DNA of 64,000 nt from Actinacidiphila guanduensis (GTDB lineage Bacteria > Actinomycetota > Actinomycetes > Streptomycetales > Streptomycetaceae), in NCBI RefSeq assembly GCF_900103985.1, contig NZ_FNIE01000003.1:558001-622000 (forward strand), written 5' to 3'. The translations under genes were made by a program, and so were the position numbers. How positions within the stretch are numbered: position 1 is the stretch's first letter; every line of letters starts with the position of its first letter. The notes under the pieces are model-generated. The model was given only the letters and a program-made list of their open reading frames with translations. It was not told the DNA's origin and did no database searches. Positions 53,047 to 62,311 of the stretch are shown here, piece by piece.

Positions 53047-54048
53047 ATGCCGGGTGCTATCCATGCCGAGGGTCTGGTGAAGACCTTCGGCGATGTCAGG
53101 GCACTGGGGGGTGTGGACCTCGACGTGCCGGAGGGCACCGTGCTCGGCCTGCTCGGCCCCAACGGCGCGGGGAAGACCACCGCCGTGCGGGTGCTGACCA
53201 CGCTGCTGCGCCCCGACAGCGGCACATGCACGGTCGCGGGGATCGACGTGCTCAAGCACCCCAACGAGGTGCGGCGGCACATCGGCCTGTCCGGCCAGTT
53301 CGCCGCGGTCGACGAGTACCTCACCGGCCGGGAGAACCTGGAGATGGTCGGCCGGCTGTACCAGCTGGACGCCAAGAGCGCCCGGCGGCGGGCCGAGGAG
53401 CTGCTGGAGCGCTTCAACCTCGCCGACGCCGCCAACCGCGTCTCCAAGACCTACTCCGGCGGCATGCGCCGCCGGCTCGACCTGGCCGCGGCGCTGGTGG
53501 TGAGCCCGCCGGTGATGTTCATGGACGAGCCGACCACCGGCCTCGACCCGCGCAACCGCCAGCAACTGTGGGAGGTGATCCAGGAACTGGTCGCCGGCGG
53601 CACCACCTTGCTGCTCACCACCCAGTACCTGGAGGAGGCCGACCACCTGGCGCACGACATCTGCGTCATCGACCACGGCCTGGTCATCGCCCGCGGCACC
53701 TCCGACGAGCTGAAGGCGCAGACCGGCGGCGAGCGCGTCGAGGTCGTCGTGCACGACCCGCAGCGGATCGCCGAGGCGTCCGAGGTGCTCGCCCGGCACG
53801 GCGAGGGGGATGCCTCCGTCGAGCGGCACACCCGGCGGATCACCGTCCCGGTCAGCGGCGGCGCCAAGCTGCTCGCCGAGGTGATCCGCGACCTGGACGC
53901 CCAGGGCATCGAGATCGACGACATCGGCCTGCGCCGCCCCACCCTGGACGACGTGTTCATCTCGCTCACCGGCCACGCCGCCGAAGCCACCGCCGAGTCC
54001 ACCGGTCCCGAGGACGCCGAGCCCGCCGTACAGGAGGCAGCCAAGTGA
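53047..54048 (+). CDS. DrrA-like ABC exporter ATPase
   Basis: A 333-aa ATP-binding subunit of the daunorubicin-resistance (DrrA) family. Walker A is LGPNGAGKTTAVRVL near residue 40. The signature is YSGGMRRRLDLAAALVV and Walker B VMFMDEPTTGLDPRNR. The C-terminal DrrA/DUF4162 region has TGGERVEVVVHDP... RRPTLDDVFISLTG. ATG 53047 follows GGGAGCC. The stop overlaps the permease GTG (GTGA). With that protein it should export a hydrophobic compound. The palindrome upstream suggests substrate-induced derepression. Confidence 0.94.
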   Translation: MPGAIHAEGLVKTFGDVRALGGVDLDVPEGTVLGLLGPNGAGKTTAVRVLTTLLRPDSGTCTVAGIDVLKHPNEVRRHIGLSGQFAAVDEYLTGRENLEMVGRLYQLDAKSARRRAEELLERFNLADAANRVSKTYSGGMRRRLDLAAALVVSPPVMFMDEPTTGLDPRNRQQLWEVIQELVAGGTTLLLTTQYLEEADHLAHDICVIDHGLVIARGTSDELKAQTGGERVEVVVHDPQRIAEASEVLARHGEGDASVERHTRRITVPVSGGAKLLAEVIRDLDAQGIEIDDIGLRRPTLDDVFISLTGHAAEATAESTGPEDAEPAVQEAAK

Positions 54049-54899
54049 GCGCCGTCACCGGCACCCCCCGCCCCACCCTCGCGCCGACCGCGCGCGGCGG
54101 CCTGCTCGGCTCCGCGCACGACTCGCTGGTCGTCGCCAAGCGCAACCTGCTGCGGATGATGCGCATCCCCGAGGTCGTCATCTTCGGCCTGTTCCAGCCG
54201 ATCATGTTCGTGGTGCTCTTCAGCTACGTCTTCGGCGGCTCGGTGAACATCGGCGGCTCCTTCAGCGCCTCGGACTACCGCGAGTTCCTGATGGCCGGCA
54301 TTTTCGCGCAGACCGTCACCTTCGCCACCGCGGGCGCCGGCGCCGGCATCGCCGATGACATGCACAAGGGCCTGATCGACCGGTTCCGCTCGCTGCCGAT
54401 GTCCCGCGGCGCGGTGCTCACCGGCCGCACCCTGGCCGACCTGGTGCAGACCGCGATGACCGTGGTGGTGCTCGCCGTGGTCGGCGTCCTGGTCGGCTGG
54501 CGCATCCACCACGGCGTGCCGAAGATGTTCGCCGCCTTCGGGCTGCTGCTCCTGCTCGGCTACGCCTTCTCCTGGATCGGTGCGCTGATCGGCCTGTCGG
54601 TGCGCACCCCGGAGGCGGCCACCTCCGGCGGCCTGATCTGGCTGTTCCCGGTGACCTTCGTCTCCAACGCGTTCGTCTCGCCGGAGGGCATGACGCCCTG
54701 GCTGCGGCACGTCGCGGAGTGGAACCCCTTCAGCGCCACCGTGCAGGCGTGCCGCAAGCTGTTCGGCAACCCCGGTGTGGTGCCCTCCGACGCCTGGCCG
54801 ATGGTGCACCCGGTGTGGGCGTCGCTGATCTGGTCGGTGGTGATCATCGCCGTCTTCCGCACGCTCGCCGTCCGCAAGTACCGCTCGGCGACGGCCTGA
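54045..54899 (+). CDS. DrrB-like ABC-2 exporter permease
   Basis: A 284-aa ABC-2 type membrane subunit with six predicted helices. It begins LLRMMRIPEVVIFGLFQPIMFVVLFSYVFGG and has the family pattern FRSLPMSRGAVLTGRTLADLVQTAMTVVVLAVVG. It continues through FAFSWIGALIGLSVRTPEAA-type residues to LPVTFVSNAFV(S)PEGMTPWLRHVAEWNPFS. GTG 54045 has CAGGAGG upstream and overlaps the ATPase stop. It is the partner of the preceding gene. Confidence 0.94.
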   Translation: MSAVTGTPRPTLAPTARGGLLGSAHDSLVVAKRNLLRMMRIPEVVIFGLFQPIMFVVLFSYVFGGSVNIGGSFSASDYREFLMAGIFAQTVTFATAGAGAGIADDMHKGLIDRFRSLPMSRGAVLTGRTLADLVQTAMTVVVLAVVGVLVGWRIHHGVPKMFAAFGLLLLLGYAFSWIGALIGLSVRTPEAATSGGLIWLFPVTFVSNAFVSPEGMTPWLRHVAEWNPFSATVQACRKLFGNPGVVPSDAWPMVHPVWASLIWSVVIIAVFRTLAVRKYRSATA

Positions 54900-54981
54900 C
54901 CGCGCCACGGCGGCCGGAGGGGGAAGGATGCAGGGGCCGCTGCCCGTCGGGGCGGCGGCCTCCGCGCATCTCAAGCCGCGC

Positions 54982-56202
54982 TCACCCGATGACCGTGTAG
55001 CCGGCGTCCTCCAGGGCCGCGGCCACCGACGCCCGGTGCTCGGGGCCCTTGGTCTCCAGGTGCAGTTCGACCTCGGCCTCGGTGAGGCCGAGCAGCGGGT
55101 CGGTGCGCACATGGCTGACGTCCAGCACATTGGCGTCCATGCCGGACAGCACGGCCAGCAGGGTCGCCAGCGCGCCCGGGCGGTCGGTCAGCCGCAGCCG
55201 CAGGGAGAGGTAGCGGCCGGCCGCGGACATGCCGTGCCGCAGAATGCGCTGCATCAGCAGCGGGTCGACGTTCCCGCCGGACAGCAGCGCCACCAGCGGC
55301 CCCTCGAAGTCGCCGGGCGCGCTCAGCAGCGCGGCCACCGGGCTCGCCCCGGCCGGCTCCACCACGAGCTTGGCCCGCTCCAGGCAGAGCAGCAGCGCCG
55401 AGGACAGGGCGTCCTCCGAGACGGTGACCACGTCGTCGACGAGGTCCTTGATCAGCGCGAACGGCACGTCGCCGGGGCGGCCGACCATGATGCCGTCGGC
55501 CATGGTGGCCACCGCGTCCAGCGCCAGCGGGCGGCCGACGGCGAGCGAGGGCGGGTAGGCGGCCGCGCCCGCCGCCTGCACGCCGACGATCCGCACGTCC
55601 GGCCGCAGCGCCTTGACCGCGACCGCGATGCCCGCGGCGAGCCCGCCCCCGCCGATGCCGACCACGATGGTCCGCACCTCGGGGCACTGCTCCAGGATCT
55701 CCAGCCCCACGGTGCCCTGACCGGCGATGATGTCCTCGTGGTCGAAGGGGTGGATGAAGACCGCGCCGGTCTCCTCGGCGTACTCGATCGCGGCCCGCAG
55801 CGTCTCGTCCACCACCGCGCCGGCCAGCCGCACCTCGGCGCCGTACTCGCGGGTGGCGGCTATCTTCGGCAGCGGGGCGCCGACCGGCATGAAGACGGTG
55901 GAGCGGACCCCGAGCAGCGAGGCGGCGAGCGCGACGCCCTGGGCGTGGTTGCCCGCGCTGGCCGCGACGACCCCGGCCGCGCGCTCCTCCGGCCGCAGCG
56001 CGGCGATGCGCACGTAGGCGCCGCGGATCTTGAACGAGCCGGTGCGCTGGAGGTTCTCGCACTTCAGGTGCACCGGCGCCCCGACCAGCGACGACAGGTG
56101 CCGCGAGGTCTCCATGGGGGTGATCCGGGCGACCCCGGAGAGCATCTTGTGCGCCCCGCGGACGTCGTCGAGGGTGATCCTCCGGGGTGGCGTGTTGTCC
56201 AT
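54982..56202 (-). CDS. ilvA: Threonine ammonia-lyase with ACT domain
   Basis: A PLP enzyme converting threonine to 2-oxobutanoate and ammonia, the entry to isoleucine synthesis. It is 406 aa from ATG 56202. The PLP lysine is in NLQRTGSFKIRGAY near residue 56, the phosphate-binding loop is GIGGGGLAAG, and SAGNHAQGVALAA is also present. The C-terminal ACT domain (about 325-406, LSLRLRLTDRPGALATLLAVLSGMDANVLDVSHVR) is short and single, as in the catabolic/actinobacterial ACT form rather than the two-domain E. coli biosynthetic IlvA. The frame extends upstream to 56520 without similarity. It is divergent from the marR gene. Confidence 0.93.
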   Translation of the reverse strand: MDNTPPRRITLDDVRGAHKMLSGVARITPMETSRHLSSLVGAPVHLKCENLQRTGSFKIRGAYVRIAALRPEERAAGVVAASAGNHAQGVALAASLLGVRSTVFMPVGAPLPKIAATREYGAEVRLAGAVVDETLRAAIEYAEETGAVFIHPFDHEDIIAGQGTVGLEILEQCPEVRTIVVGIGGGGLAAGIAVAVKALRPDVRIVGVQAAGAAAYPPSLAVGRPLALDAVATMADGIMVGRPGDVPFALIKDLVDDVVTVSEDALSSALLLCLERAKLVVEPAGASPVAALLSAPGDFEGPLVALLSGGNVDPLLMQRILRHGMSAAGRYLSLRLRLTDRPGALATLLAVLSGMDANVLDVSHVRTDPLLGLTEAEVELHLETKGPEHRASVAAALEDAGYTVIG

Positions 56203-56398
56203 GGGCACAGTGTCGCAGCCCCCCGCGGCTCCCGCCCGGGCCCGGCCCCGGCGGGAGCGGCGGCGGGAACTCACCGAGAAGCACCCCGCCGGCACCGGGT
56301 CCGCGTACTCTTCTCCCAACCTCCCGCCAGGTCCCAGCCACAAGACACCTTCGCGCCAACCCTCACCGGCCCGACGACAGAACGCGAGCTTCCAGGCC

Positions 56399-56905
56399 AT
56401 GTCCAACCCTCCGGAGACCTCGACCGAACTCCTCGAGCGCCTCCAGCACCAGGTCGCCCTCTTCGCCCGACGTGCCGAGCAGACCAGACTCGGCGGCGTC
56501 GGCAGAGCCCGCAACTCCATGGACCGCGCCGCCTACCTGCTGCTCAACCGCCTCGACCATGAGGGGCCGATGGGCGTCAAGGCGCTGGCCGAGGCCATGG
56601 GCATCGACTCCTCCACAGTGACCCGGCAGGTCGCGCCGCTGGTCGACACCGGGCTGGTGAAGCGGACCTCGCACCCCGAGGACGGGCGGGCGGTGGTCCT
56701 CGCGCTGTCCCCGCGCGGCCGCGGCCGGCTGGAGGAGGTACGCACCTCCCGCCGCCAGTTGATGGCCGAGGTGACCGAGGACTGGTCCCCCCAGGAGCGC
56801 GAGGTCTTCACCGACCTGCTGGTCCGCTTCAACAGCGCGCTCGCCGACTGGCACGCGGGCCTGCGCGAGGACACCGAGTCGAGCCCGGTGGGCCGCGGCG
56901 CCTGA
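56399..56905 (+). CDS. MarR-family transcriptional regulator
   Basis: A 168-aa winged-helix regulator. An N-terminal dimerisation helix (TELLERLQHQVALFARRAEQTRLGG) precedes the DNA-binding core YLLLNRLDHEGPMGVKALAEAMGIDSSTVTRQVAPLVDTGLVKRTSHPEDGRAVVLALSPRGRGRLEE and closing helices. ATG 56399 is the first start consistent with the family. It is divergent from ilvA (196-bp gap). No clear palindrome is visible between them, so the target is unknown. Confidence 0.9.
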   Translation: MSNPPETSTELLERLQHQVALFARRAEQTRLGGVGRARNSMDRAAYLLLNRLDHEGPMGVKALAEAMGIDSSTVTRQVAPLVDTGLVKRTSHPEDGRAVVLALSPRGRGRLEEVRTSRRQLMAEVTEDWSPQEREVFTDLLVRFNSALADWHAGLREDTESSPVGRGA

Positions 56906-57299
56906 ACGGCGCCCGCCGGCCGGGGTGCAGGCGCCTCGCGGTGGCAGGGGCGGCGGCGAACGGCGTACCGGCCGGTGCGAACGGCGGAGCCGGTACGGGC
57001 GGAGCCCCGCGGTGGCCGGGACGGCGGCCGAACGTCGAGCGGTGGCCGAGTCGGCCCGGCGGCAGAGCCGGTACGGGCCGGAACTCCGCAGCTGACCGCG
57101 GGTGACAGCCGGCACCACCCGGCAACGGAGCCGGTACGGCGCGGGGGCTCCTTGCGGCGGCCGGGACAGCGGGGCGGCCCGACCGCGAGCGGCCGGCTCG
57201 GCGCGGCGGCGGTGCCCCTGCGGGCACGGGCGGGCCGGGCGGCGGGGCAAGGGGTGCAGAACCCTTGACCTGGCGGCTCCGGTGCCGTGCCATGGGGGC
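56906..57299. other. Non-coding gap with GGAGCCGGTACGGG repeats
   Basis: About 390 bp between marR and the sigma-like gene. The 14-bp word GGAGCCGGTACGGG occurs at 56986-56999 and, with one change each, at 57064-57077 and 57127-57140, among related G/C-rich text. No gene, promoter pair or terminator is clear. Confidence 0.5.
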
Positions 57300-57773
57300 G
57301 TGGGCAGGCGCCGGGAGGCAGCGGAGACCCGCAGGGACGCCGAGTTCGCGGCGTTCGTCGCGGGTGCGGGCGGGCGCCTGCTGCACTCCGCCACTCTGCT
57401 CACAGGGGACCCGGCAGCCGCCGAGCGGCTGCTGCTGCCGACGTTGGCCGCCGTGCACGCGGGCTGGCTGCGGATGCGGGGCGAGGACCCCTACGAGCTG
57501 GCCCGTCGCGAGCTGTTCCGCCGCTTCGTCCACCGGCCCTGGTGGCGCCGCCCGCACGGCGGCGTACTGGACGGGCTCTCGCCGCAGGAGCGGACCGTGG
57601 TGACCCTGCGGTTCTTCGAGGGCGTCGCCGAGGAGCAGGCCGCGGCCCAACTGGGCCTGCCCGAGGACCGGGTGCGGGCCATCGCCGCACGGGCGACGGC
57701 CGCGCTGCGCAGCGCGGCCCCACGGCCGAACCGCCCCGCCCCGCTCGGCGCCACCCGGGCGGTGCCGCGATGA
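57300..57773 (+). CDS. Sigma-70 region 4-like regulator
   Basis: A roughly 157-aa protein related to SigE-type ECF sigma factors. The N-terminal half (RRDAEFAAFVAGAGGRLLHSATLLTGDPAAAERLLLPTLAAVHAGW) resembles region 2 (helical, but lacking the usual DxxQDxF pattern). GVLDGLSPQERTVVTLRFFEGVAEEQAAAQLGLPEDRVRAIAARATAALR is a region 4 helix-turn-helix. The start is uncertain: GTG 57300 is preferred, with other GTGs upstream. The stop overlaps the ATG of a small membrane protein (ATGA). This pairing suggests a sigma/anti-sigma-like unit. It may be a degenerate sigma that needs another partner. Confidence 0.78.
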   Translation: MGRRREAAETRRDAEFAAFVAGAGGRLLHSATLLTGDPAAAERLLLPTLAAVHAGWLRMRGEDPYELARRELFRRFVHRPWWRRPHGGVLDGLSPQERTVVTLRFFEGVAEEQAAAQLGLPEDRVRAIAARATAALRSAAPRPNRPAPLGATRAVPR

Positions 57774-58024
57774 GCCCGCCGAACCGCCGCGACGACGAGA
57801 TCCGCCGCATGCTCGACACCCCGCACCCGCTGCTGCCCGCGGGCCTGGCCGCGGCCGCCACCGCCCGCGGCCACCGCATCCTGCGCCGCCGCCGCGCCGT
57901 GCACGCAGCCCTGTGGACGTTGCTGCTGGCCGCGGTGGTCACTGCGATCGTCCTGGCCGCCCTGATGTGGCCGTCCTCCCCTCCCCCGGCCGAGCCCGGC
58001 ACCTGGTGGCCCCCGCAGAACTGA
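57770..58024 (+). CDS. Small membrane protein coupled to the sigma-like gene
   Basis: An 84-aa protein, ATG 57770 overlapping the sigma-like stop. The N-terminal half is polar (NRRDDEIRRMLDTPHPLLPAGLAAAATARGHRILRRRRAVH), followed by one helix (ALWTLLLAAVVTAIVLAALMW) and a Pro-rich end (PPPAEPGTWWPPQN). It lacks a zinc anti-sigma HxxxCxxC motif. By position it may be a membrane-bound partner of the sigma-like protein, but this is an inference. Confidence 0.75.
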   Translation: MSPPNRRDDEIRRMLDTPHPLLPAGLAAAATARGHRILRRRRAVHAALWTLLLAAVVTAIVLAALMWPSSPPPAEPGTWWPPQN

Positions 58025-58061
58025 CCCGACCGGCCCCGAGCCGCGGGATGCACCGGAAACG

Positions 58062-58099
58062 CCGCTGCCGGGCGGCCTCGACAGGGCGCCCGGCAGCGG
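58062..58099. terminator. Terminator between convergent genes
   Basis: Perfect 12-bp stem (58062-58073 and 58088-58099), 14-nt loop, without a T-tract. Confidence 0.7.
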
Positions 58100-58131
58100 G
58101 GGTTCGGTGGAAGGGCCGCAGGGCCCCGGGG

Positions 58132-61100
58132 TCAGTGCCTGGTCACGTGGAAGGTGACCGGCAGGGCGGGCAGGGGGTAGGGGGTGGTGCTGCCGAAGGT
58201 CAGGGCGGCCGTGTGGTCGCCGGGCGCGGTGGCCTTGGCGTCGAAGGAGACCGTGAGTGTCGTGCTCGCGCCCGGGCGCAGGGTGAGGCGCTGGGTGCGC
58301 TCACCGAGCCAGGGCACGTCCGTCGCCGTGTCGACGCCGAAGCCGGGGAGCGCCTCGACGGCCGTGGTGGGCGTGACCCCGCCGGTGGAGCCGCCGGCCT
58401 TGTAGAAGCCGAGGGCGCCGCCGCCGCGGTAGGTGGGCGTGGTGGCGTTGGGCAGGGCGGACCAGGTGCCGGCCGCGGGGTCGTAGGCGAAGCCCTGGTT
58501 GGTGACCGCGTCGCCGTCGACACCGCCGGAGACCAGCAGTTGGCCGTTCGCCGCGGCGTAGGCCGAGCCCCACAGCGGCAGCGGGATGTCCGGCAGCGCG
58601 GACCAGGCGTCGGCCGCCGGGTCGTAGACGTAGGCGTGCTGGACGTCGCCGCCGTCGGTGACGCCGCCGGCGCAGTACAGCTTGCCGCCGATGCCCGCGC
58701 AGGAGGTCCAGGAGACGGGCTCGGGGTAGGGCGCGGCCTGCGTCCAGCTGTCGGTGGCCGGGTCGTAGGCGCTCACGTCGGTGGTGCCGCAGGCGATGTC
58801 GCAGCCGCCGACGAGGTAGAGCTTCCCGTCCAGGACGGCGCTGCCGGCGCCGGCGTGCGGGCGGGGCTCGTCCGCGCCGGTGGTCCAGGTGTTGCTCGCG
58901 GTGTCGTAGACCTCAAGCTTGGGGTCGGGGTTGCCGTCGGTGCCCCAGCCGCCGGCGATGTAGAGCCGGTCGCCGACGAAGCCGTGGCCGGGGGCCTGGC
59001 GCGGGTCCTGGGCGGAGGCGAGGTGGGTCCAGGCGCCGGCCGCCGGGTCCAGGACGTAGAGGTCGGAGAAGGTGCCCTCGCCGTTGAAGGTCAGGCCCAC
59101 GTCGCCGAAGGACGAGTAGAGCTTGCCGTCGTGGCTGTCGAGGGCGTTGTCCATCACGGCCACGGGCAGCGCGGGGGCGCTCTGCCAGGGGTCGGCGGCG
59201 GGTACGGCCGCCGGCTCGGCCGCGGTGGTGGTCGACGTGGTGGTCGACGTGGTGGTCGACGTGGTGGTCGGGGGTCCAGCCTGCGGCCGGATGAAGCCGG
59301 TCGGGTGGTCGCCGGTGACGCGCCGCACCGGGGCGCCGGCCGGGGCGTCGGGCCGGGCGCCCGCGGCCTGCTCGCCGACGGTGAGGGTGGCCGTCGCGGT
59401 CCCGGTGTTGGTGATCCGCACCTGCCGGGTGGTGTGCCGGCCCTGGGCGGCGGTGGCGTCGAGGGTGCCGGGGGTGATCCGCAGCCGCCCGGCGGCCAAC
59501 CGGTAGGAGGCGGCCACGGTGCTGTTGCCGCGTACCTTCACCGTCTCGGCCGCGGTGGAGTAGTGGAACTTGGCCGCGGTCAGCCGGTGGCTGCCGGCGC
59601 CGGGGACGAACAGCGAGTAGTGGCCGTCCGGGAGGCCGGGGTCGTCGGGGGTGCGGACGGTGGGCGCCTGCACGGAGGGGTCGGCGTGGTCGGCGACGGT
59701 GGCGTCCACCGCGCCCTGGCCGGTGTTGGCGTCGCTGACGGTGCCGGTGACCAGGCCGCCGGGGACCGGCAGGTAGTCGCGCTGTCCGACGAAGACGTTG
59801 TCGAGTCCCCAGTACCAGCCGCCGTTGGCGACGTAGTGGAACCGCAATTGGACGGCGGACTTGCCGGCGTAGGCGGCGAGCGGGATGTCGAGGTGGTCGT
59901 CGGTGGCGATGTAGGTGTTGCCGCTGAGGTCCGGCGTCCAGACGCTGTTCCAGGTGGCGCCACCGTCGTCGGAGGCGTCGATGCCGAAGGACTCGTAGGT
60001 GGGGTTGATCGTCCACATGGTGTCGAAGGCGACTTCGGGCGTGGTGTCGGCGGAGAAGTCGAACACCGGGCTGATCAGCGAGGTGTCCACGTGGCTGCCG
60101 AAGCCCCAGTGATTGCTGTCGGCGATGGCGAACCCGCCGGTGCCGCCGGTCTCGTTGGTCCGGCCGCCCGGGTCGTCGAACTGCCATCCGCCGTCGGTGT
60201 CCGGGGCGTTGGCGACGGTCCAGCCGTCCGGCGCGGACGTGGTGGAGTCGAAGGGCGTGGTGGGCCCGGTGAGGCCGAGGCGGTAGCCGGGGGCGGTGGC
60301 GGTCCAGGGGTTCGCGGTCATCGGCACGTCGGCTCGCACGGAGGCGCGGGCGACGTGGATGTCCTTCGTGACGGCGTCGTAGCCGGGCGCGTCGGCCGCG
60401 AAGTGCAGGGTGTAGTCACTGTTCTGAGGGAGCGTCAGCCGGTAGGCGCCGGTGACGGGGTCGGTGAAGGCCGCGTTGGGGTTGCCGTCCACCGTGATCT
60501 TCGCGTACAGCGGCCAGTCGTGGCCCGAGCCGTCCGCCACCGTGCCCGAGACGGTCTCGCTGGGCAGTTGCCGCAGCGCGAAGTCCTTCGTGGCGGTGGC
60601 GCCTTGGGTGACGGTGACGCCCGAGGCGGTGCCGTCGGCGTAGCCGAAGGCGGTCACCTTCAGGTCCTGGCGGCCGGCCGGCAGGGTCAGGGTGTAGCGG
60701 CCCTGGGCGTCGGTGCGCGCCACATCGGTGCCGTCGCTGACGACCGCGCCCGCCAGCGCCTTGCCGCTCGCCCGGTCGGTGACCGTGCCGGTCAGCTGCC
60801 CGTGCGGGCCGGTGCGGAAGGCCTGCAGGCCGGCGGGGGTTCCCAGGCCGGTGGGGCCGTCGTAGCCGGCGGCGCCGTGGCACAGGTAGGAGGGCGAGCA
60901 GTCGCCGTTGCTGCCGCCGCTGACGTCGTTCAGGCCCGTACCGGCGGCGTACGGGTAGGAGTTGGGGTACGTGCCGGCGGCGGGGGCGGCGGCGTCCGCG
61001 TACACCCCGGCGATGATCGGCGAGGAGACGCTGGTGCCGCCGTACAGGGACCAGCCGCCCGCGCCGAAGGTCTGGTACACGGCCACGCCCGTCGCCGGGT

Positions 61101-62094
61101 CGGCCACCGCGGAGACGTCCGCGACCGTACGGTCGGCGCAGCCGGTGTCGGTCTGGAAGGCGGGCTTGGGCTCGTACAGCGAGCAGCCCGAGCCGGCCTC
61201 GTTCCACGCCGACTCGCTCCAGCCGCGGGCGGCCGAGGGGTCGCGCACCAGCGAGGTGCCGCCGACCGAGGTCACGTACGGGGAAGCCGCCGGGTAGGAG
61301 ACGCCGTAGCCGTAGTCGCCGGAGGAGGCCACGATCGCCACGCCCGGGTGGTCGTAGTACGGGTCGAGCGCGGTGGTCTGCGAGGGGTCCTCGCCGCTGC
61401 CGAACCGGTAGTCGGTGCCGTAGGAGTTGGAGACGTACTGGGCGCCGAGCGCGACCGCCTCGTCCACGGCGGCGCCGAGTGCGGTGTCGCTGGAGTCGTC
61501 GGCCTCCACCAGCAGGATGCGGGCGTCGGGGGCGATGGCCGAGACCATGTCCAGGTCGAGGGAGATCTCGCCGGCCCAGCCGCTGTCGGGCGCCGGGTAG
61601 CCGGTGCCGCCGCGCTGGTCGGCCTTGCGGAAGCAGCCGTTGCCGGTGGTGCAGGCCGGCAGGCCGTACTGCTGCCGGTAGACGGCGAGGTCGGCCTCGG
61701 CGGTCGGGTCGTCGTAGGCGTCGACGATGGCGACGGTGCGGCCCGCGCCGCCGTCGGCCGGCAGGCCGTAGGCGCTCTGCAGGTCGGCCGGGCCGAAGCC
61801 GGTCGGCGCGGCGAGCGCCGGGCGCAGCCCCTTGGCGGAGCCGACATCGGTGCGCCGCAGCGCGAAGCAGGAGAACTCACCGGGCCCGGCGGCGTCGCAG
61901 GTGCGCTCGAAGGCGCCCTTGGGGGCATCGGCGGTGGTGGACGAAGCGGCGGAAACGTCGGAGGACGCGGCGGTGGCCGGCCGGGCCGAGGCGGTCGGCG
62001 CCGACAGCCCCAGGACGGCAATCGCCGCCGCGCCGAGAGCGGCCACGACGGCGGAACCACGCCGGCCGCCGGCCGGTATGCGTGCACGTAACAC
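58132..62094 (-). CDS. Secreted S53 (sedolisin) peptidase with CNA-like and Kelch domains
   Basis: A roughly 1320-aa exported protein. The signal peptide is RIPAGGRRGSAVVAALGAAAIAVLGLSAPTASA. The S53 domain has the Glu/Asp pair in GWAGEISLDLDMVSAIAPDA near residue 175, the oxyanion Asp in ASSGDYGYG and the catalytic Ser in YGGTSVSSPIIAG near 355. Repeated carboxypeptidase-regulatory-like folds follow (GTVTDRASGKALAGAVV, GTVADGSGHDWPL, GTVSDANTGQGAVDATV), with a jelly-roll-like region around 600-740. A Thr/Ser linker leads to a beta propeller of about six Kelch units (VGDRLYIAGGWGTDGNPDPKLEVYDTASNTWTTG) and a final beta domain. No long sedolisin propeptide is seen. The start is GTG 62094, or TTG 62100 with better GGGAG spacing. 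Confidence 0.87.
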   Translation of the reverse strand: MLRARIPAGGRRGSAVVAALGAAAIAVLGLSAPTASARPATAASSDVSAASSTTADAPKGAFERTCDAAGPGEFSCFALRRTDVGSAKGLRPALAAPTGFGPADLQSAYGLPADGGAGRTVAIVDAYDDPTAEADLAVYRQQYGLPACTTGNGCFRKADQRGGTGYPAPDSGWAGEISLDLDMVSAIAPDARILLVEADDSSDTALGAAVDEAVALGAQYVSNSYGTDYRFGSGEDPSQTTALDPYYDHPGVAIVASSGDYGYGVSYPAASPYVTSVGGTSLVRDPSAARGWSESAWNEAGSGCSLYEPKPAFQTDTGCADRTVADVSAVADPATGVAVYQTFGAGGWSLYGGTSVSSPIIAGVYADAAAPAAGTYPNSYPYAAGTGLNDVSGGSNGDCSPSYLCHGAAGYDGPTGLGTPAGLQAFRTGPHGQLTGTVTDRASGKALAGAVVSDGTDVARTDAQGRYTLTLPAGRQDLKVTAFGYADGTASGVTVTQGATATKDFALRQLPSETVSGTVADGSGHDWPLYAKITVDGNPNAAFTDPVTGAYRLTLPQNSDYTLHFAADAPGYDAVTKDIHVARASVRADVPMTANPWTATAPGYRLGLTGPTTPFDSTTSAPDGWTVANAPDTDGGWQFDDPGGRTNETGGTGGFAIADSNHWGFGSHVDTSLISPVFDFSADTTPEVAFDTMWTINPTYESFGIDASDDGGATWNSVWTPDLSGNTYIATDDHLDIPLAAYAGKSAVQLRFHYVANGGWYWGLDNVFVGQRDYLPVPGGLVTGTVSDANTGQGAVDATVADHADPSVQAPTVRTPDDPGLPDGHYSLFVPGAGSHRLTAAKFHYSTAAETVKVRGNSTVAASYRLAAGRLRITPGTLDATAAQGRHTTRQVRITNTGTATATLTVGEQAAGARPDAPAGAPVRRVTGDHPTGFIRPQAGPPTTTSTTTSTTTSTTTAAEPAAVPAADPWQSAPALPVAVMDNALDSHDGKLYSSFGDVGLTFNGEGTFSDLYVLDPAAGAWTHLASAQDPRQAPGHGFVGDRLYIAGGWGTDGNPDPKLEVYDTASNTWTTGADEPRPHAGAGSAVLDGKLYLVGGCDIACGTTDVSAYDPATDSWTQAAPYPEPVSWTSCAGIGGKLYCAGGVTDGGDVQHAYVYDPAADAWSALPDIPLPLWGSAYAAANGQLLVSGGVDGDAVTNQGFAYDPAAGTWSALPNATTPTYRGGGALGFYKAGGSTGGVTPTTAVEALPGFGVDTATDVPWLGERTQRLTLRPGASTTLTVSFDAKATAPGDHTAALTFGSTTPYPLPALPVTFHVTRH
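59225..59270. repeat. 12-bp tandem repeat encoding a Thr/Ser linker
   Basis: Nearly four copies of GTGGTGGTCGAC, encoding a TTST-type linker between the peptidase/CNA part and the Kelch propeller. Confidence 0.9.
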
Positions 62095-62253
62095 CCGCAA
62101 CGGAGGACTCCCGTTCGACGCGCGAAGAGGCTGCCCACCCGCACGTGGGGCGCCGGCGGGACCGGTGCCCACCAGGGGACCATTAGGTGGCACCTGAGGT
62201 ATGCATGTCAATAGTGGACCTTGGGGCGCACGGGGCCCGCGGGAGGCGCGCAA

Positions 62254-62287
62254 CGGCCGGCCCGCGGTTCGTCCCGCGGGCCGGCCG
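62254..62287 (-). terminator. Terminator after metB
   Basis: Perfect 14-bp stem (62254-62267 and 62274-62287) with a 6-nt loop, beginning 25 bp past the metB stop on the minus strand. Confidence 0.8.
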
Positions 62288-62311
62288 GTGGTGCCGAAGG
62301 GGCCGGGCGGC

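Noticed and set aside
57913..62091. A 1392-residue open frame on the plus strand
   Set aside because: It is the antisense shadow of the S53 peptidase gene. Its Gly/Val/Arg-rich translation has no domain pattern, while the minus strand shows signal peptide, active site and Kelch units.
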